From contig NC_058337.1 of assembly GCF_905475395.1 (NCBI RefSeq), positions 65,988,368 to 66,052,367 on the forward strand: DNA of 64,000 bases. Reading direction: 5' to 3'. Positions 34,776 through 50,949 of this stretch are shown one piece after another (the first letter of the stretch is position 1; each line of letters starts with the position of its first letter). The notes beneath the pieces were generated by a model. It did not search any database. It saw only the letters and a list, made by a program, of their open reading frames with translations, and was not told where the DNA came from. Position numbers and translations under genes: made by a program. The DNA comes from Chrysoperla carnea. Lineage: Eukaryota > Arthropoda > Insecta > Neuroptera > Chrysopidae.

Positions 34776-36655
34776 AGATCTTAGCCATGTTTAGTGAACG
34801 ACTTTATCGATCGAGGGCAAAATACTTTAGTTTTAATACAACAGCATTAATGTAAGATTAATTCTAGGACAAAATATTACTACGCGCGACTATAATAGAA
34901 AGAAAGTATAATTAATATACGACCGTTAGCACCTTAGTCTATCAATACTGGTAGTTATCCTGCTTAAACTTCTATTTTCATCTATTAATTTTAAATATTC
35001 TGGAATCCTTTTTTGAGATTTTAAAATTTTCAAAATTTGTTATTAACTTTTAAGAATATTTTTATACATTATAAATAATTGCAAGTACTAAGGTACAATT
35101 TCTATAATAAAAGCTGGCCTATTTATCCCACGTCCATATTTGCAAGCTCATAAGCTCATACATTAGTACTTAAGAATATATGGTTGGGAATAACATTACA
35201 TAACTTTTATTACGGATAAAATGTAGAAAACGAATTTGAAAGAAATTGGAAATACAACTTTTTGCATAATCTACAAACAAAGCAAAACAAACTCTATATA
35301 TTTCACCACCAAAGACTATAGCACCACATGCGAAGCCGGTTCACATAAAAAGTTTAAATAATAATTGATGATATTAAAAAATATTAAAATACCTACTAAA
35401 TTATTAATTAAAAAAAAAAAAAAAAAAGTTAATAAAATTTACATTACTTTCTCAAATTGAATTATTACATATCAAAATTATTACTCATCAATGCAATTTC
35501 TTAAATAGCTTTCATTTTTATTTTAAATAATTCACATTCAAAAAATACTTGCGAGACATTAATAAAATTGATTATATTATTCATGATGTAATTGTATATT
35601 ACTTAATAAATTTTCAATTTTTCCTGATCATAATAATCAATTACGTGTAATTACATTTAATGAGAGTGTTATAAAAAATTAATAAGCTTTATAGATAGCG
35701 AATTACATTTCACCAAATCAAAAAAAAAAATTTAATCAATAAACCAAACAAATTTTTTAATACTCTTTCAAAAAATTTACATTACGTCTTCATTATGCAA
35801 AATATTGAGGAATTAAATAATTTTAATAACAAAGTAGGCAATAAAAACTGAATTTTCATAAAAAACAAATACAGTCAATTTAATTGAGAAATGAATGCCT
35901 AATATGTAAAATATTAATTAATAAAAATGTATTACATTAACCGGCTTTAATAAAAATATATACCTATGTTTCAATTAATTAAATTGATAAAAGAAAATTT
36001 ATCAGAAAAAAAGACAAAAGAATAACAGAAAACAATTGAGCAATGTTTTTTTATTTTTTTTGATCGCCATTTGAATTTTTGTCGTCTGTCTTGAACAGTA
36101 TTAAGTAGCCAATGTATAGTTAAAATAATTGTAATGAAGTCGCTAATTAAAAAAAGAATTTTCATTGATTTGAAGGTAACATAAAAACTTGGAAACATTA
36201 TAGAAAATACTTGAGGAAAACATAAAAGACATTACTCACAAAAGTTTTGGAACAATCAATGTGAAAATTTTCATTAAAACTGTACACAAAATTCACAAAT
36301 ATTTTCATGTATAAATATCCAATTTTTTTATTTAACTACATTCAACGCCATGATCGAGTTTTATGGCAGTCAAATCAACCTTTCAAAGCCGCTATATAAT
36401 TGGTTAGAACAATGCCTCTTTACCCTTACAACATACCAAATACAACCAATCAAATGATATCTTATATACGTCTATTACAATTGTGAATTTACCAAACAAC
36501 CAATAAGAATTTAGCATTAAATTGTATTTCTCTATGCATTTCCGATTTTCAGTGAAAAGTTTCATCAATTTCGGTTAAAAATTTTCATTATTTCATAATA
36601 TTTACAAACAAATTAATTACAAAAATATTTTAATAAAAATTTTATGTTGACTTAC
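34776..36655. other. Inferred kismet intron 1, distal part
   Basis: Very AT-rich. It includes an 18-A run at 35410-35427, which could be the tail of a degraded retroposed copy or a simple repeat. The open frame at 35971-36198 has a hydrophobic stretch but no support as a gene. Confidence 0.5.
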
Positions 36656-36900
36656 CCTTAAACTAAACACAAATATATGTATCGTTCTCCAAATAGGTTC
36701 CCTTTGGAAATTGTATATTTAATAATTGGTACAAAATAAACTAATTCACTAAATAAAACTTCGAAATTGTCATAAAACAGTCTCGTTATTGTAATCACAT
36801 TAAACAGCACCTTCAATTTTTACTAATTTACCAAATTACTTCTATTTGAAATTTTTTTACATTTCACTATTCTTCTCTTTACCAACGATATCACTCCATC
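36656..36900 (-). promoter_or_regulatory. kis: Candidate kismet 5' untranslated exon and promoter region
   Basis: On the minus strand a near-perfect donor AAGG|GTAAGT lies at 36656/36655, about 9.7 kb upstream of the acceptor at 26945 and with no other gene in between. The DNA behind it, up to about 36,960, is less repetitive than its surroundings and holds ATCGAT and GCGCGTGC motifs. The ATCGAT core is that of the DRE promoter element of fly housekeeping genes. Rpp30, also on the minus strand, ends at 37034, so a kismet promoter would sit just past its poly(A) site. The exon's 5' end is a guess; the donor is the only firm point. Confidence 0.35.
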
Positions 36901-36975
36901 TTGTTTTCTTTTACACCACAATACATCGATTGTGCTGCCAATAATCGAGCACGCGCATGATTATTTATTTTTTTT

Positions 36976-37024
36976 TTTATTAAGGGAAATACAAAAAAAA
37001 AAGTTCAATTTATATATATTTATT
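36976..37024 (-). promoter_or_regulatory. Rpp30: Rpp30 poly(A) signals
   Basis: Two AATAAA hexamers on the minus strand (37024-37019 and 36981-36976) lie 10 and 53 nt past the stop. Cleavage would fall near 36,950-37,000, very close to the inferred kismet start. Confidence 0.55.
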
Positions 37025-37033
37025 TAAATTTTT

Positions 37034-40000
37034 TTATACATTTGATTTTAATTTTTTTAAAGCTGGTTGGGTTTCGATTTCCATCTCAATATCGGAATTT
37101 TGGTCTTCCAATGTTTCAACAATTTCTTCCCCTGAAGGTTGCACTACTAACATAATTGTTTTTCCATTTCTTCTCCCATCTAAAGAAAATTTTATATTAA
37201 AATTAAATTTTAGGAAATTAGAATCGGTTTTAACTTACGTGCTCGAAGTATAACATCTCGACAAGCGATTGTGATTGCATATTTAGCTTGTTGTTCACTT
37301 AATCCAAAAATTAAACCTCTTAAGTAAATATTAAGGAAAAATCATGATACATTTTTATAAAGTCCACAGTACTATCTTTTATCCTAAGAGGCTTTTCCTT
37401 AACAGGCAATAGTACCAAAACAGAATTTCGTCGAATTTAAGATTATCTTATTAGCCGAATTTCAGATTATTATATTGTAGCATGGCCTTATCATCTCAAC
37501 AAAAACTAGTTATAAATTATTAGCCAAAAAATTATCAACAATCGATAATGTTAGTCACTGAAAGTTAAATTTTAGTTCACATACCTAAAGTCAAGATATT
37601 AAATTGATATTCGGTTAGAACAACTTTGTATCTAAAACAAACGTATGTTCGGTCAAATTGACTGAAATTTCAAGAAATAAGTTGATCTGAATTGCTCTTC
37701 TTCATAAAAATTTATGAAGAATTTGCATGGATGCGTATTTGCGGTGTTGTGATTTGTTTTATTATTTAATTTAAAATTTACATACGAAAACACGGTGGCA
37801 CATTCACTTCCTTAAATGACTGTAGTATCTACAAAGGGTGGTAGAATAGAGAGAAAAGGGTAGAACGTAATGAGAAAATACCTTCCTAGTAACACTTAAA
37901 GGCTTGTATTTTGCAAATGTAGTCACAGGCATCAGCTAGTTAACCATAAGATATTTGATTATTAATTTATTACTTTTGATTTTACGAAAAGGATACAAAT
38001 TAACAATATCGTAAGGTGATCGAACATGTTGGGGTTCACTTGCCCAACTACTGACGATGATCTGTTTCGATTTTCCAAATGCATGATATAGATGTGACAT
38101 ATGAATAATATTTTTACGATGTGTTGAATCCCGTATTGCCGGTGTATACATTAATTCAAATACTAAACCTCGATTAATTGCTTGATTATACAATTTCCTA
38201 CTTAATTTTATTACATTTTTATTCTCTGGATCAAACGTAATTATATCGGTATCGAATGTACTACAGGCTATCTAAAACATTACACAAATTTAAAATATTC
38301 TTTTAATTTGAGCTATATTCTTTTGAGTTCAAATTAATCTAAATTGGATTTAAGTGATTCGCTTACACTTGCACGTACAGCGGATCACTTCAACCCAATT
38401 TAGATATCTTCTGATTCAAAACAATACGTCTCTATGTAAGTAGGGTGTCTGGTAACAGCCTTTTCGAAATACAGTGATAAAATACTGATTAAAAAAAGGT
38501 CATAAAAGTTTTTAGATCCAGTGGACCATTAATGAAATAGCCTTTAATTTTTATCAATTAAGGCCAATAAATGAAATTATAGGTGTGTTTAACAAGCATG
38601 TATTAAAGTAAAAAAGACAAAAAATAGAAATAATTAATTGTTTAAAAAACCTGGCATATATACTTGGTTATCAATGTTTGAGCTATTTATAATTATAAGA
38701 ATGATTGATTGATAATAGAAAATACATCGATACAGGGTGCTTGATAATTTGATAGCTACCTTGAAGGAGCTTATACTAAAGGTCATGCAACAATATTGAC
38801 TAATAAGTTTATTATTGCACCTTGGGCATATAAGTGAGCTAGATGTAACAGTTAATGAGTAATAAATTTCTCTAAAAAACAATACTTAAAACACCACATG
38901 GTGTGAAGTATAGGTCAACAAATAGCATGAGTTAAAAAGATTTTGGAGCATTTTGATTTTTTCGAGGAAGATTAATCAAAAAAAGTATTATACAATTGGC
39001 GAGCACATTTTAGAAAAAACTTCCTCTACTCACCATCTTTTCAAAAATGGATAAATATTGCAGGTTTGTGTTTATTATCTATAGACACTAAAAATCTATT
39101 ATGGAATCGTAAGTCGTGCCTACATAATACGAAAAAATATTTATTTACATTTTAATGAATATAAATTAATTAAAAGGAAGTAAATCAACTATTTTATTTA
39201 TTTAAAAGAAAGAAATAAGCATAATATTCGATTACAAAAAATGATTGTCTATTTCGTCCGTATGTACGAATGTAGATGCGAAAACGATAATAAGGTTAAC
39301 AGTCAATAGTATTTCATTGAGTATTAATAGTATTTCATTGATGTTTTGACTAATTGAATGCGGTACCCCCGATGAGTCGATTTTCGTATATAAACCAAAT
39401 ATTAGCACAGCTTCGCACTCGCTTTAAACTCGAGTGTAACTGCACTTATGTTATCAATACACATAAAAACCTTCTTAGTAAGTGACTTATTCCACTCTCA
39501 AAAGCCGCATCAAAGAACTATTTTTCTTCATGAGATTGTTGCATACTTACTGCTTCCCCTTTTTGAAATCGATTTTCTTGTTTTTCTTTTAAATAAACAA
39601 AAATAACATAATTTATTCCTTTGTAATGAATTTATACCCAAAAAATTAATAGTAAACAAGTACCCAACGAAATGCAATTTCGTCCATTTTGGGACATCCC
39701 AAGAACAAGCCTGCGATACTTATGCATCTTTGAAAAGTTTATGAATTGAGAAAGTGCTCGTCAGGTGAATAGAAATTTAAGTAATCTTTTCGAGATAATT
39801 AATATTACAAAATCTTTTTAACAATTTGTTGCCTTACATTTCACATCATGTGATGATTTGAGGCGCATATTGTTTTTTTCAGAGGAATCAATAACTCATT
39901 AGCTTTTAGATTCAGCCCAGTTATATGTCCCAAATGCTATATATACATTTTGTACTAATAGCTGTTTTCTGCTATAAAACGTAAAACATATAAGAGAACT

Positions 40001-41308
40001 TAAAAGTTGCTGTAATTTGAAAACCGTGCATTTTCAGCCTTTCAGCTCTAGTGTAAGCACCTTGAAAGTGGCTATCGAATAACCAAACACCCCATATATG
40101 AAGTATAATATATATTAAGGGAGTTTGTTTAGACGAACAAAAGTTTGTTGTTTTTAACTTAACTAGTATCATGGTTTAAAAGCTACATGTTTTTTAGAAC
40201 TCATATATTCATGTCTTATTGTTCGAATTTGCTCATTTCAAAGTCACTTTTTAGTATATAAAATGGTGTTAAAATTTGTATTTTTATAAATTCTTGCGTT
40301 AGCACAGGGGCAAAAATGGCCTAATTAACTTTATTAACACACCACTCATAAGTATATTATTTTATGTAGGGTATACATAGAAATATCTAAATTGATGTAA
40401 TTAATAACTGATGAAGTAATCTTAATAATGGTACATCAGATGATTAACTTTTACAAACTATTTAGAATTTTATTCTGTGCATATCTCTACTGTGTGATGG
40501 CAATTACCATGGATATCCTGTATATTTTTAACTATGTACCTGTATAGCACGATACTTACTTGAAATGCAGTTTGTGTTAATGGAAGTGCTGCTAATAAAT
40601 GATATTTTCGAATGTTTAACGACTGGTTCTAAAAAAATGATCTCGATTATTACAAATACAATGGATTGAGAAAGTCTAGAAAAAATATGCAACCGATCTC
40701 AATTTCAATCGAATGAAAAGGCAGCCCAAGTGAATATCGGGTTTTACAAATTATATTAGTTTACAAATAACCATATACGATGTTGGATTGAGAATTATAA
40801 TTTAGGCCCATCGATTCATCGCATCAATAGATCACAAAAGTGGAAAGTTATTTAAAAAATTTATAAAAATTTTTTGACTTACTAATCTTACTGTTAAAGA
40901 TGAATCAGAAAATTTAATAGTTAGTCGATGAATAACTCGAATTTTCTGCTGCAGATCCTAAAAATTTGTATAGAATTTAAACACTTAATGATTGTAATAT
41001 TCAAATAATATTTATAGTACCTTTAGAAAATCTAAATTTATCGGTGGCGGAATTATGTCTTCCTGCGTTTCTTTAACATCTTTCTTTTTTTTCTTTTTAG
41101 ACTCCGAATTAGTGTCTTCAAAAAAATAATTGACTGCAACTGTTTTATATCCAACTAAAATGTTTGTTTAGTAATTAATTTAATATAATAATTAAGAAAA
41201 TTTTTTTAATTTACGTGATATTAATTTTAAGCATATTTCTTTTATGCTCTCTGGTGATGATTTTGAATTTAGAATACATAAATCACAAAATCCTGATATG
41301 GATTCCAT
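37034..41308 (-). CDS. Rpp30: RNase P/MRP protein subunit p30 (Rpp30)
   Basis: Protein of the nuclear RNase P and MRP ribonucleoproteins, which trim tRNA 5' leaders and process rRNA. Exons on the minus strand: 41308-41215, 41154-41021, 40957-40883, 40628-40560, 38271-37997, 37318-37239, 37179-37034. They sum to 873 nt (290 aa), with all phases agreeing. The protein starts MESISGFCDLCIL. It has the p30 hallmarks LGYKTVAVNYFF (human LGYSVVAINH), KIRVIHRLTIKFSD, the DTDIITFD strand, RGLVFELMYTPAIRDSTHR (human RGLAFELVYSPAIKDST), SPYDIVNLGLIFGLSE and AKYAITIACR. It ends in an acidic then basic tail (KKLKSN). Length is near the human 268 aa. The ORF is complete, with the PHP-like TIM-barrel fold expected from the family. 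Confidence 0.95.
38322..38424. repeat. Small foldback in Rpp30 intron 4
   Basis: Arms around ATCTAAATTGG..T..AAGTGATTCGC (about 38,338-38,363) and its complement (about 38,379-38,405). Looser matches extend out to TTTTGA.TC on both sides. About 100 bp, non-coding. Confidence 0.6.
38732..38800 (+). repeat. Repeat C fragment in Rpp30 intron 4
   Basis: ATACAGGGTGCTTGATAATT, then TGATAGCTACCTTGAAGGAG and CTTATACTAAAG. A related copy lies inverted at about 40,020-40,097 in the same intron. Confidence 0.5.
40020..40097 (-). repeat. Repeat C fragment, inverted copy
   Basis: The minus strand reads TGGGGTGTTTGGTTATTCGA, then TAGCCACTTTCAAGGTGCTT and ACACTAGAG. It aligns with the copy at 38,732 and points the other way. 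Confidence 0.5.
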
Positions 41309-42029
41309 TAAAAAATAAAATTTTTAGTTGAATTTTCCAAGTTTCAAAATATGTTTATCATATTTTAAAGCACATGGTAAATTAAAATACTTGACATTTC
41401 ATATCGCATGCGTAATAATACATGTTCATTATTGTACAAAAAATTAAACAAAATTAGAAATATAGAATTTGCGATATGTATCGATTTTACCATTCAAATT
41501 AATTCTGTAATATGTATTTAAATAGTGAATTTTGCAGTTTATAACGTATCTAGGATCAATAAGTATTTAGGTCTGTTCTTAAATACAAGCCTTCGTGCTC
41601 ATCAAGAGGTTTGTCTTTGCCAAAGAATACAGATACATAATCTTTGCCATTCTTATATATTTAATAGGCAGCATGATTTCCGTGACCCGAAAACAATAAA
41701 ATTTATTGTTTCGTAATTAAAATAATTGCGCATGGACGACGCCGCATTGAAAAACCCTTTGCAAAATTATTGCGTGTCAATTGTTTTCGATAAATAATGA
41801 AAAAAAAAAAATCGGGTGCTGTACGAATTTTTGAACTCAATTTTCTTTTGTTAATGAATATATTTTCGGGATAATATTGGTATCAATCGACGGCGCGTCC
41901 TCGAAAATACAAGAGTATTTTGCAAAATGGGGTTTCTATCACTATTATCGAAGTAATCAATAAAAGTAAGTGCGTATACTGTGCAATAATTTGATACTCA
42001 AGAATTGTATCCCTATGCCTATCCCTATA
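41309..42029. other. Spacer upstream of Rpp30
   Basis: Contains the Rpp30 promoter by position, with no clear core motif. The small open frame at 41525-41716 on the plus strand is not supported as a gene. Confidence 0.5.
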
Positions 42030-42345
42030 TATAATAAATGTGAAAGTAAGGATGTTTGTCTGTTTGTTTGTTTGTCATTTCTGACATTTTACTTCTCCAT
42101 CTATGGTCACTATTTTAAACCATAAATTAAATATTTCTGTAAAAATTTAAAATAGTAAATGTCAAACAATTCATGGCCACCTTTTCTGATATACTCAATG
42201 AATGATGACTATTTTACACTTTAAAAAATTGAAAACTGTGCATATATTTTAGCTGTGTAATACAATCCCTTCGAGTGTTATAGAAGAGGGATATCATGAG
42301 AGGTGGAGGCTTTAAAGCGGTGGTTTTTACTTTTAAGCTTAGTGA
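42030..42345 (+). repeat. Dispersed repeat B, copy 1
   Basis: It starts ATATAATAAATGTGAAAGTA, then AGGATGTTTG and a run of (GTTT)n. Later come TGACATTTTACT, CCATCTATGG, ACTCAATGAATGATGACTAT, CTTCGAGTGTTATA and GAGAGGTGGAGGCTTTAAAG. A second copy lies inverted at 46.1-46.5 kb. Non-coding; a short non-autonomous transposon is likely but the class is unknown. Confidence 0.65.
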
Positions 42346-42704
42346 AACGGGTGAGTATCAAGCTAGGTGTTTTATAATTTAGTTTGACATTCATTAAATC
42401 AGCGTGAATGTTTAATTAAACTTCTATATACAGAAGATCTCTTCTCTGTAATTGATCTAGCTGGATACAAAGGCCAAGTTTACGTATTGCTAGATTTCAA
42501 TCTACAGATAGATCTGCCAAGCACTCTAGCCCTAAATTTAGTACCATCCAGTCAGTACTCTATTTTACACAAATAAACAGTATTTTTCAGCATGGGTTAT
42601 TTTACTTCAATATATAATTAAATTTATATTTTACTCTGATGCATATGAACGAGAATATGCAAGTATTTCTGAAGTAATTACAGTTGATATTTATTTTTAA
42701 GTTT

Positions 42705-42865
42705 CTATATTTACAGAATGTATGTAGATTTCTTTATTCACAAAAATATGAAAAAAGGCACGAGCGTTTCCAGAACTTGAGGATTTCTGATTATCCCACT
42801 TGCAACGTTTAGCATTATTTCATATTATTTGTGAATGCATAATTCTACATGTATTTGCAGATATA
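42705..42865. mobile_element. Small foldback element, about 160 bp
   Basis: CTATATTTACAGAATGTATG, then TAGATT and TTCACAAAAATATGAAA (42705-42753), are mirrored by about 42,817-42,865 with about 80% identity. The loop includes GGCACGAGCG. It lies in the spacer between Rpp30 and Rab14. Confidence 0.55.
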
Positions 42866-44571
42866 GCAAGTTAATATTATAAATTTAGGCTCAACTCTGA
42901 TTGATTGCCGACCCTAAACCTAAATGTATTATTTTACAAATAAGGTACATGAGAATGCAATCATAATTATTATGACGTCATATGTCGTAGTAGTAATTGA
43001 TTCGAGGGTGTTGTTAGGATGTTTTTTGTATTAACCTAATAATTTTGCAGAAATTTTCTCATTTAAAAAAACTGCACATTGCTTATTTCTTTTTACATAA
43101 GACAAATTTACTCTTCAGAGTAAGCAATTTTCCTTCATTTCGATAAATTTTCAATTCCTTAAATATTCAAATGGTTTTGCATTATTTTATTTTTTTTTTT
43201 GCTAATGACCTCTTCTTCGATTCTGTAGAATTTCACAAACCAACAAAATCTTAAGTGGAAGTGTTGTTACTCACCAACCATTAATGTTCTAAAAATAATG
43301 TTTCAATGTTTATTTAGCATCTGTAATTCTTTCAACGCAAAAATTAAAGAAAATAAAATCAAGACAAAAAAATATAAAAATTAAATTAAATAACTTTATT
43401 TCACGCCAACTAAAAATAATAATTCCATATAATTTTTACTTGATTTTTTTTATTCACTTTTGTAAATATTTTTTGGATTTACATAAATTTTAGAATTTTA
43501 CAATATGTTTTAAAATTTTTTTTTTCATATGAATAAAAGTGTTTTTTTGTTAAATTTATTTATATATTAATTATTACACTAATTGTTGATAAAACGAAAA
43601 AAAGTCTATAGGAAACATCAGCGTTGCAAAATATATAATGAACTCAAAGTAGTTTGTGAAATCTTTTAAATAATTTATAATATTTTAGCACTGAACAATC
43701 AGTTAGCCCCTTCTTCATATTTTCAGCTAGATATAAAATTCACGAGAGGTGCACAAGATGTACTACCACAAATAACTAAATATGACATGTATTAATTATT
43801 TTAAACAATTAAAAATTTCAAAAAATAATTATTTGGTATTAATTTAATGAAAATCTTTATGAATTTTAACTTTTTATTCGCTCCGTGCATAGATAGATTG
43901 AATTATACAAATTTTGCTGGTTGTCAGTTATGGAGAAAGTAGTGCAAGGAATGAATTAAAATAATAATTTAAATATTAGCTATATGTAGTGGTTCACTTG
44001 GTCCAATCTCTAGCGAATTTTACACTTTAATAAAAATGTGAAAAAGGCTAAATTAACCTTTTCTAATACTTTATATAACAAAATTTTTTTTAGAAATTAA
44101 AAACATATTTGTCAATAAAAAATATTTATATATTTTTAAATATATTAAGAGAAGAAACTTGTCGCATTTTTCTCTACATATTTTCTTATCATCAAAGAAA
44201 AATAATAAACGTATCGAAAAAAAAACTAGAATATGAAAAATGACCATTTACCCATCGAACAATCACCAAAAACAAAAGACTAATATAATTTGGATGCATT
44301 TCTTTAAAATAAAATTTTCTAAGAAAATTTGCAATGAACGAAAAAGAAAACAACATTTAGTGGAATGTTTAGCCATTTTTCTTGAAATGAAACACATATG
44401 TATATTATGGATAAATGATCATTAATTTAACTGCAATATAAGGGAATGAAAATACAGTCCTAAGAACTGTAAATATCTATCCCTGTATATGAATGATCTT
44501 AAATGTTTTCTTCCCAACGTTATATTTTTGTTTTCATAGCTGTGAGTGTTTGATTTCCTATAATGTTATAG
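42866..44571. other. Spacer between the Rpp30 side and Rab14; possible Rab14 3' UTR
   Basis: Very AT-rich. No AATAAA is seen within 100 nt past the Rab14 stop on the minus strand, so the 3' UTR may be long. The open frame at 44240-44425 is not supported. Confidence 0.45.
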
Positions 44572-48995
<4,424 letters not shown>

Positions 48996-49175
48996 TTACC
49001 AATATTTATGAATATTAAAAAGATTCATTAAAAATTCAGCTTGGAACTAGACTAATAAACACACAAAAAGAAACATGTAATTATCAAAAAGTTCACAGAA
49101 ATTATCACTCAAAAACATTCTCATAATTTATGATATTTCAATATGTTTTCGAACATTTAAACGAATTAAATTTAC

Positions 49176-49330
49176 CTTTATTTAAAACTTGACTAAAACG
49201 ACTAAAAACAATAAATAATTATTTTGATTGAGTAAAGAGGAATATTTTTTTTTTGTTATGTGACGTACAATTATTTTGTGTTTAGCCTTGATTTGACGTG
49301 AATGTTTCCCTACCCACAGAAAAATGGCAG
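49176..49330 (-). promoter_or_regulatory. Rab14: Candidate Rab14 5' untranslated exon
   Basis: A donor-like AAAG|GTAAAT at 49176/49175 could pair with the acceptor at 48951-48950 (AG). The 5' end is unknown; the span given is only indicative. Confidence 0.3.
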
Positions 49331-49739
49331 ACAGTTCTGTCAAATAAAAAAAAATCAAAATGATATTTAAAATCATAAAAAGATGTTATTGAATAAAATT
49401 CTGAAATATACGTATTAAAATTTTAAGTTTTTATTCAAATAAGAATCTTCAACAAATTTGTTTTCTTTAACATACAAATTTTTCATTTAATTGAAAATTT
49501 TAATTTCCTGGCGCCATTTTCAAATTAACCAGCAAGTTCGAATTTCTAAGCTACAAGAACATAAGCCTTTTATATAATTTATTAACATTTCCACTTAAAA
49601 TTTGTTAACTATTAAAAGCACTATAAATTACTTCACTTATAAAATTAAAGGCGCATATAATGATGTTATAAGCACCATTTCGACTCTCTATTCTCTATAC
49701 TGCTTACAATGATCATAAAAATTGTAAGTACGATTGATA

Positions 49740-49966
49740 ACTCGCTAACTGGCTGTAATAATTCGTACTAATTAAAACAAGAAGTGGATCTGTTTTCAGT
49801 GGATCCAATTTATAATACTAGATGGCAACACTTGCACTTACCAAGACCAACCAAAATATTTACATTTAAATCATATAAATTCCGCCAACTAGCGATAATA
49901 TTTTGTACTTAAAACAACATGAAGTAGACCCGTTTTCAATAGTTCTAATTTATACTACCAGGTTAC
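49740..49966. repeat. Two diverged direct copies of an 80-bp unit
   Basis: Copy 1 (about 49,748-49,825) has AAACAAGAAGTGGATCTGTT and CAATTTATAATACTAG; copy 2 (about 49,887-49,965) has AAACAACATGAAGTAGACCC and CTAATTTATACTACCAG. They align over about 75 bp. They lie between the Rab14 promoter region and the Prdx6 3' end. Confidence 0.6.
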
Positions 49967-50098
49967 TTACCATTTATCAATATTCAGCTGAAGCCCCGTA
50001 TTAAACAATTACAGTCTTGTATTAACAAACAGAAAAATAACTTGTGGAAAAGGAAACTAAATTAAAAAATAATGAATTAAATTCTTTGGAAAATTAAT

Positions 50099-50104
50099 TT
50101 TATT
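50099..50104 (-). promoter_or_regulatory. Prdx6: Prdx6 poly(A) signal
   Basis: AATAAA on the minus strand, 52 nt downstream of the stop codon. Confidence 0.5.
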
Positions 50105-50155
50105 AAGTATTCTTAAGTATAATAAATGCCATGTAAATTGAAAACAGATTAAAAA

Positions 50156-50949
50156 TTATGGTACTAATCCATCACAGTTTGTCATACGCAAGTATTTTTT
50201 TTCCGAAGGCAACGCAATAGTCGAAATATTAGCAAAGAAAGATGGAGCGTCTTCTTCAGATAATGTAGGAAGTATCATTACATTATCACCCGGCTGAAAA
50301 GAAAATATTTCTATAGTAAAAAGTTGATGACATTTGTTTGATAACATTTACCTTCCAATTAACTGGAGTAGCAACAGGATATTTCTCAGTTAGTGTTAAA
50401 GAATCCATAACACGTAACACTTCTCTAAAATTTCTTCCAGTTGTTGCCGGGTACAAAATAGATAAACGCATTTTAGCCTCGGGATCAATAATAAAAACAG
50501 CCCGTGCAGTTAATGGTAATCCATCCTTGTCTTTTTCCAAAGGATCGATCATTCCTAATTGTACAGCTAGTTCACGGTTTTCATCTGCGATTATCGGATA
50601 CGGAAATCCTTCGCTGTAACATTTTGCGTACGATTTGATATCTTCAATCCAACCAAGGTGACTTGCAACTGAATCGCAAGATAATGCTATCACTTTAAAA
50701 TTTCGTTTCTCAAATTCTGGCATTAAATTTACAACTTCAGCCAATTCAGTTGTACAAACTGGAGTGTAATCACTGGGATGTGAAAAGAAAATTGCCCATC
50801 TATTTAAAAATTATAAGTGGTTAATCAAAATTTGAATAACTTTGTGTTTTCAATTTAACTTACTTTTTATCTAGCCAATCATGGAATTGAATTTCACCAA
50901 TTGTTGTATTTGCTTTAAAATTTGGGAATTCGTCTCCAAGAAGTACCAT
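50156..50949 (-). CDS. Prdx6: 1-Cys peroxiredoxin, Prdx6 family
   Basis: Thiol peroxidase that reduces H2O2 and lipid peroxides, mostly cytosolic. Exons on the minus strand: 50949-50864, 50799-50352, 50293-50156. They sum to 672 nt (223 aa; human PRDX6 has 224). Seen: GDEFPNFKANTTIG, the peroxidatic motif DYTPVCTTE with Cys44, ILYPATTGRNFREVLRV, and the family C-terminal domain (ATPVNWKPGDNVMILPT, EKKYLRMT). There is no resolving Cys in the 2-Cys position, as expected. The human GDSWG phospholipase/lipase motif is replaced by DKKWA, so the Ser32 equivalent is Lys29, although the His of FHD is kept. An AATAAA lies about 52 nt past the stop (50104-50099). Confidence 0.96.

Noticed and set aside
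35410-35427. 18-A run as the tail of a LINE or retrocopy
   Set aside because: No reverse transcriptase or other coding remnant lies upstream, and simple A-runs are expected in DNA this rich in AT.
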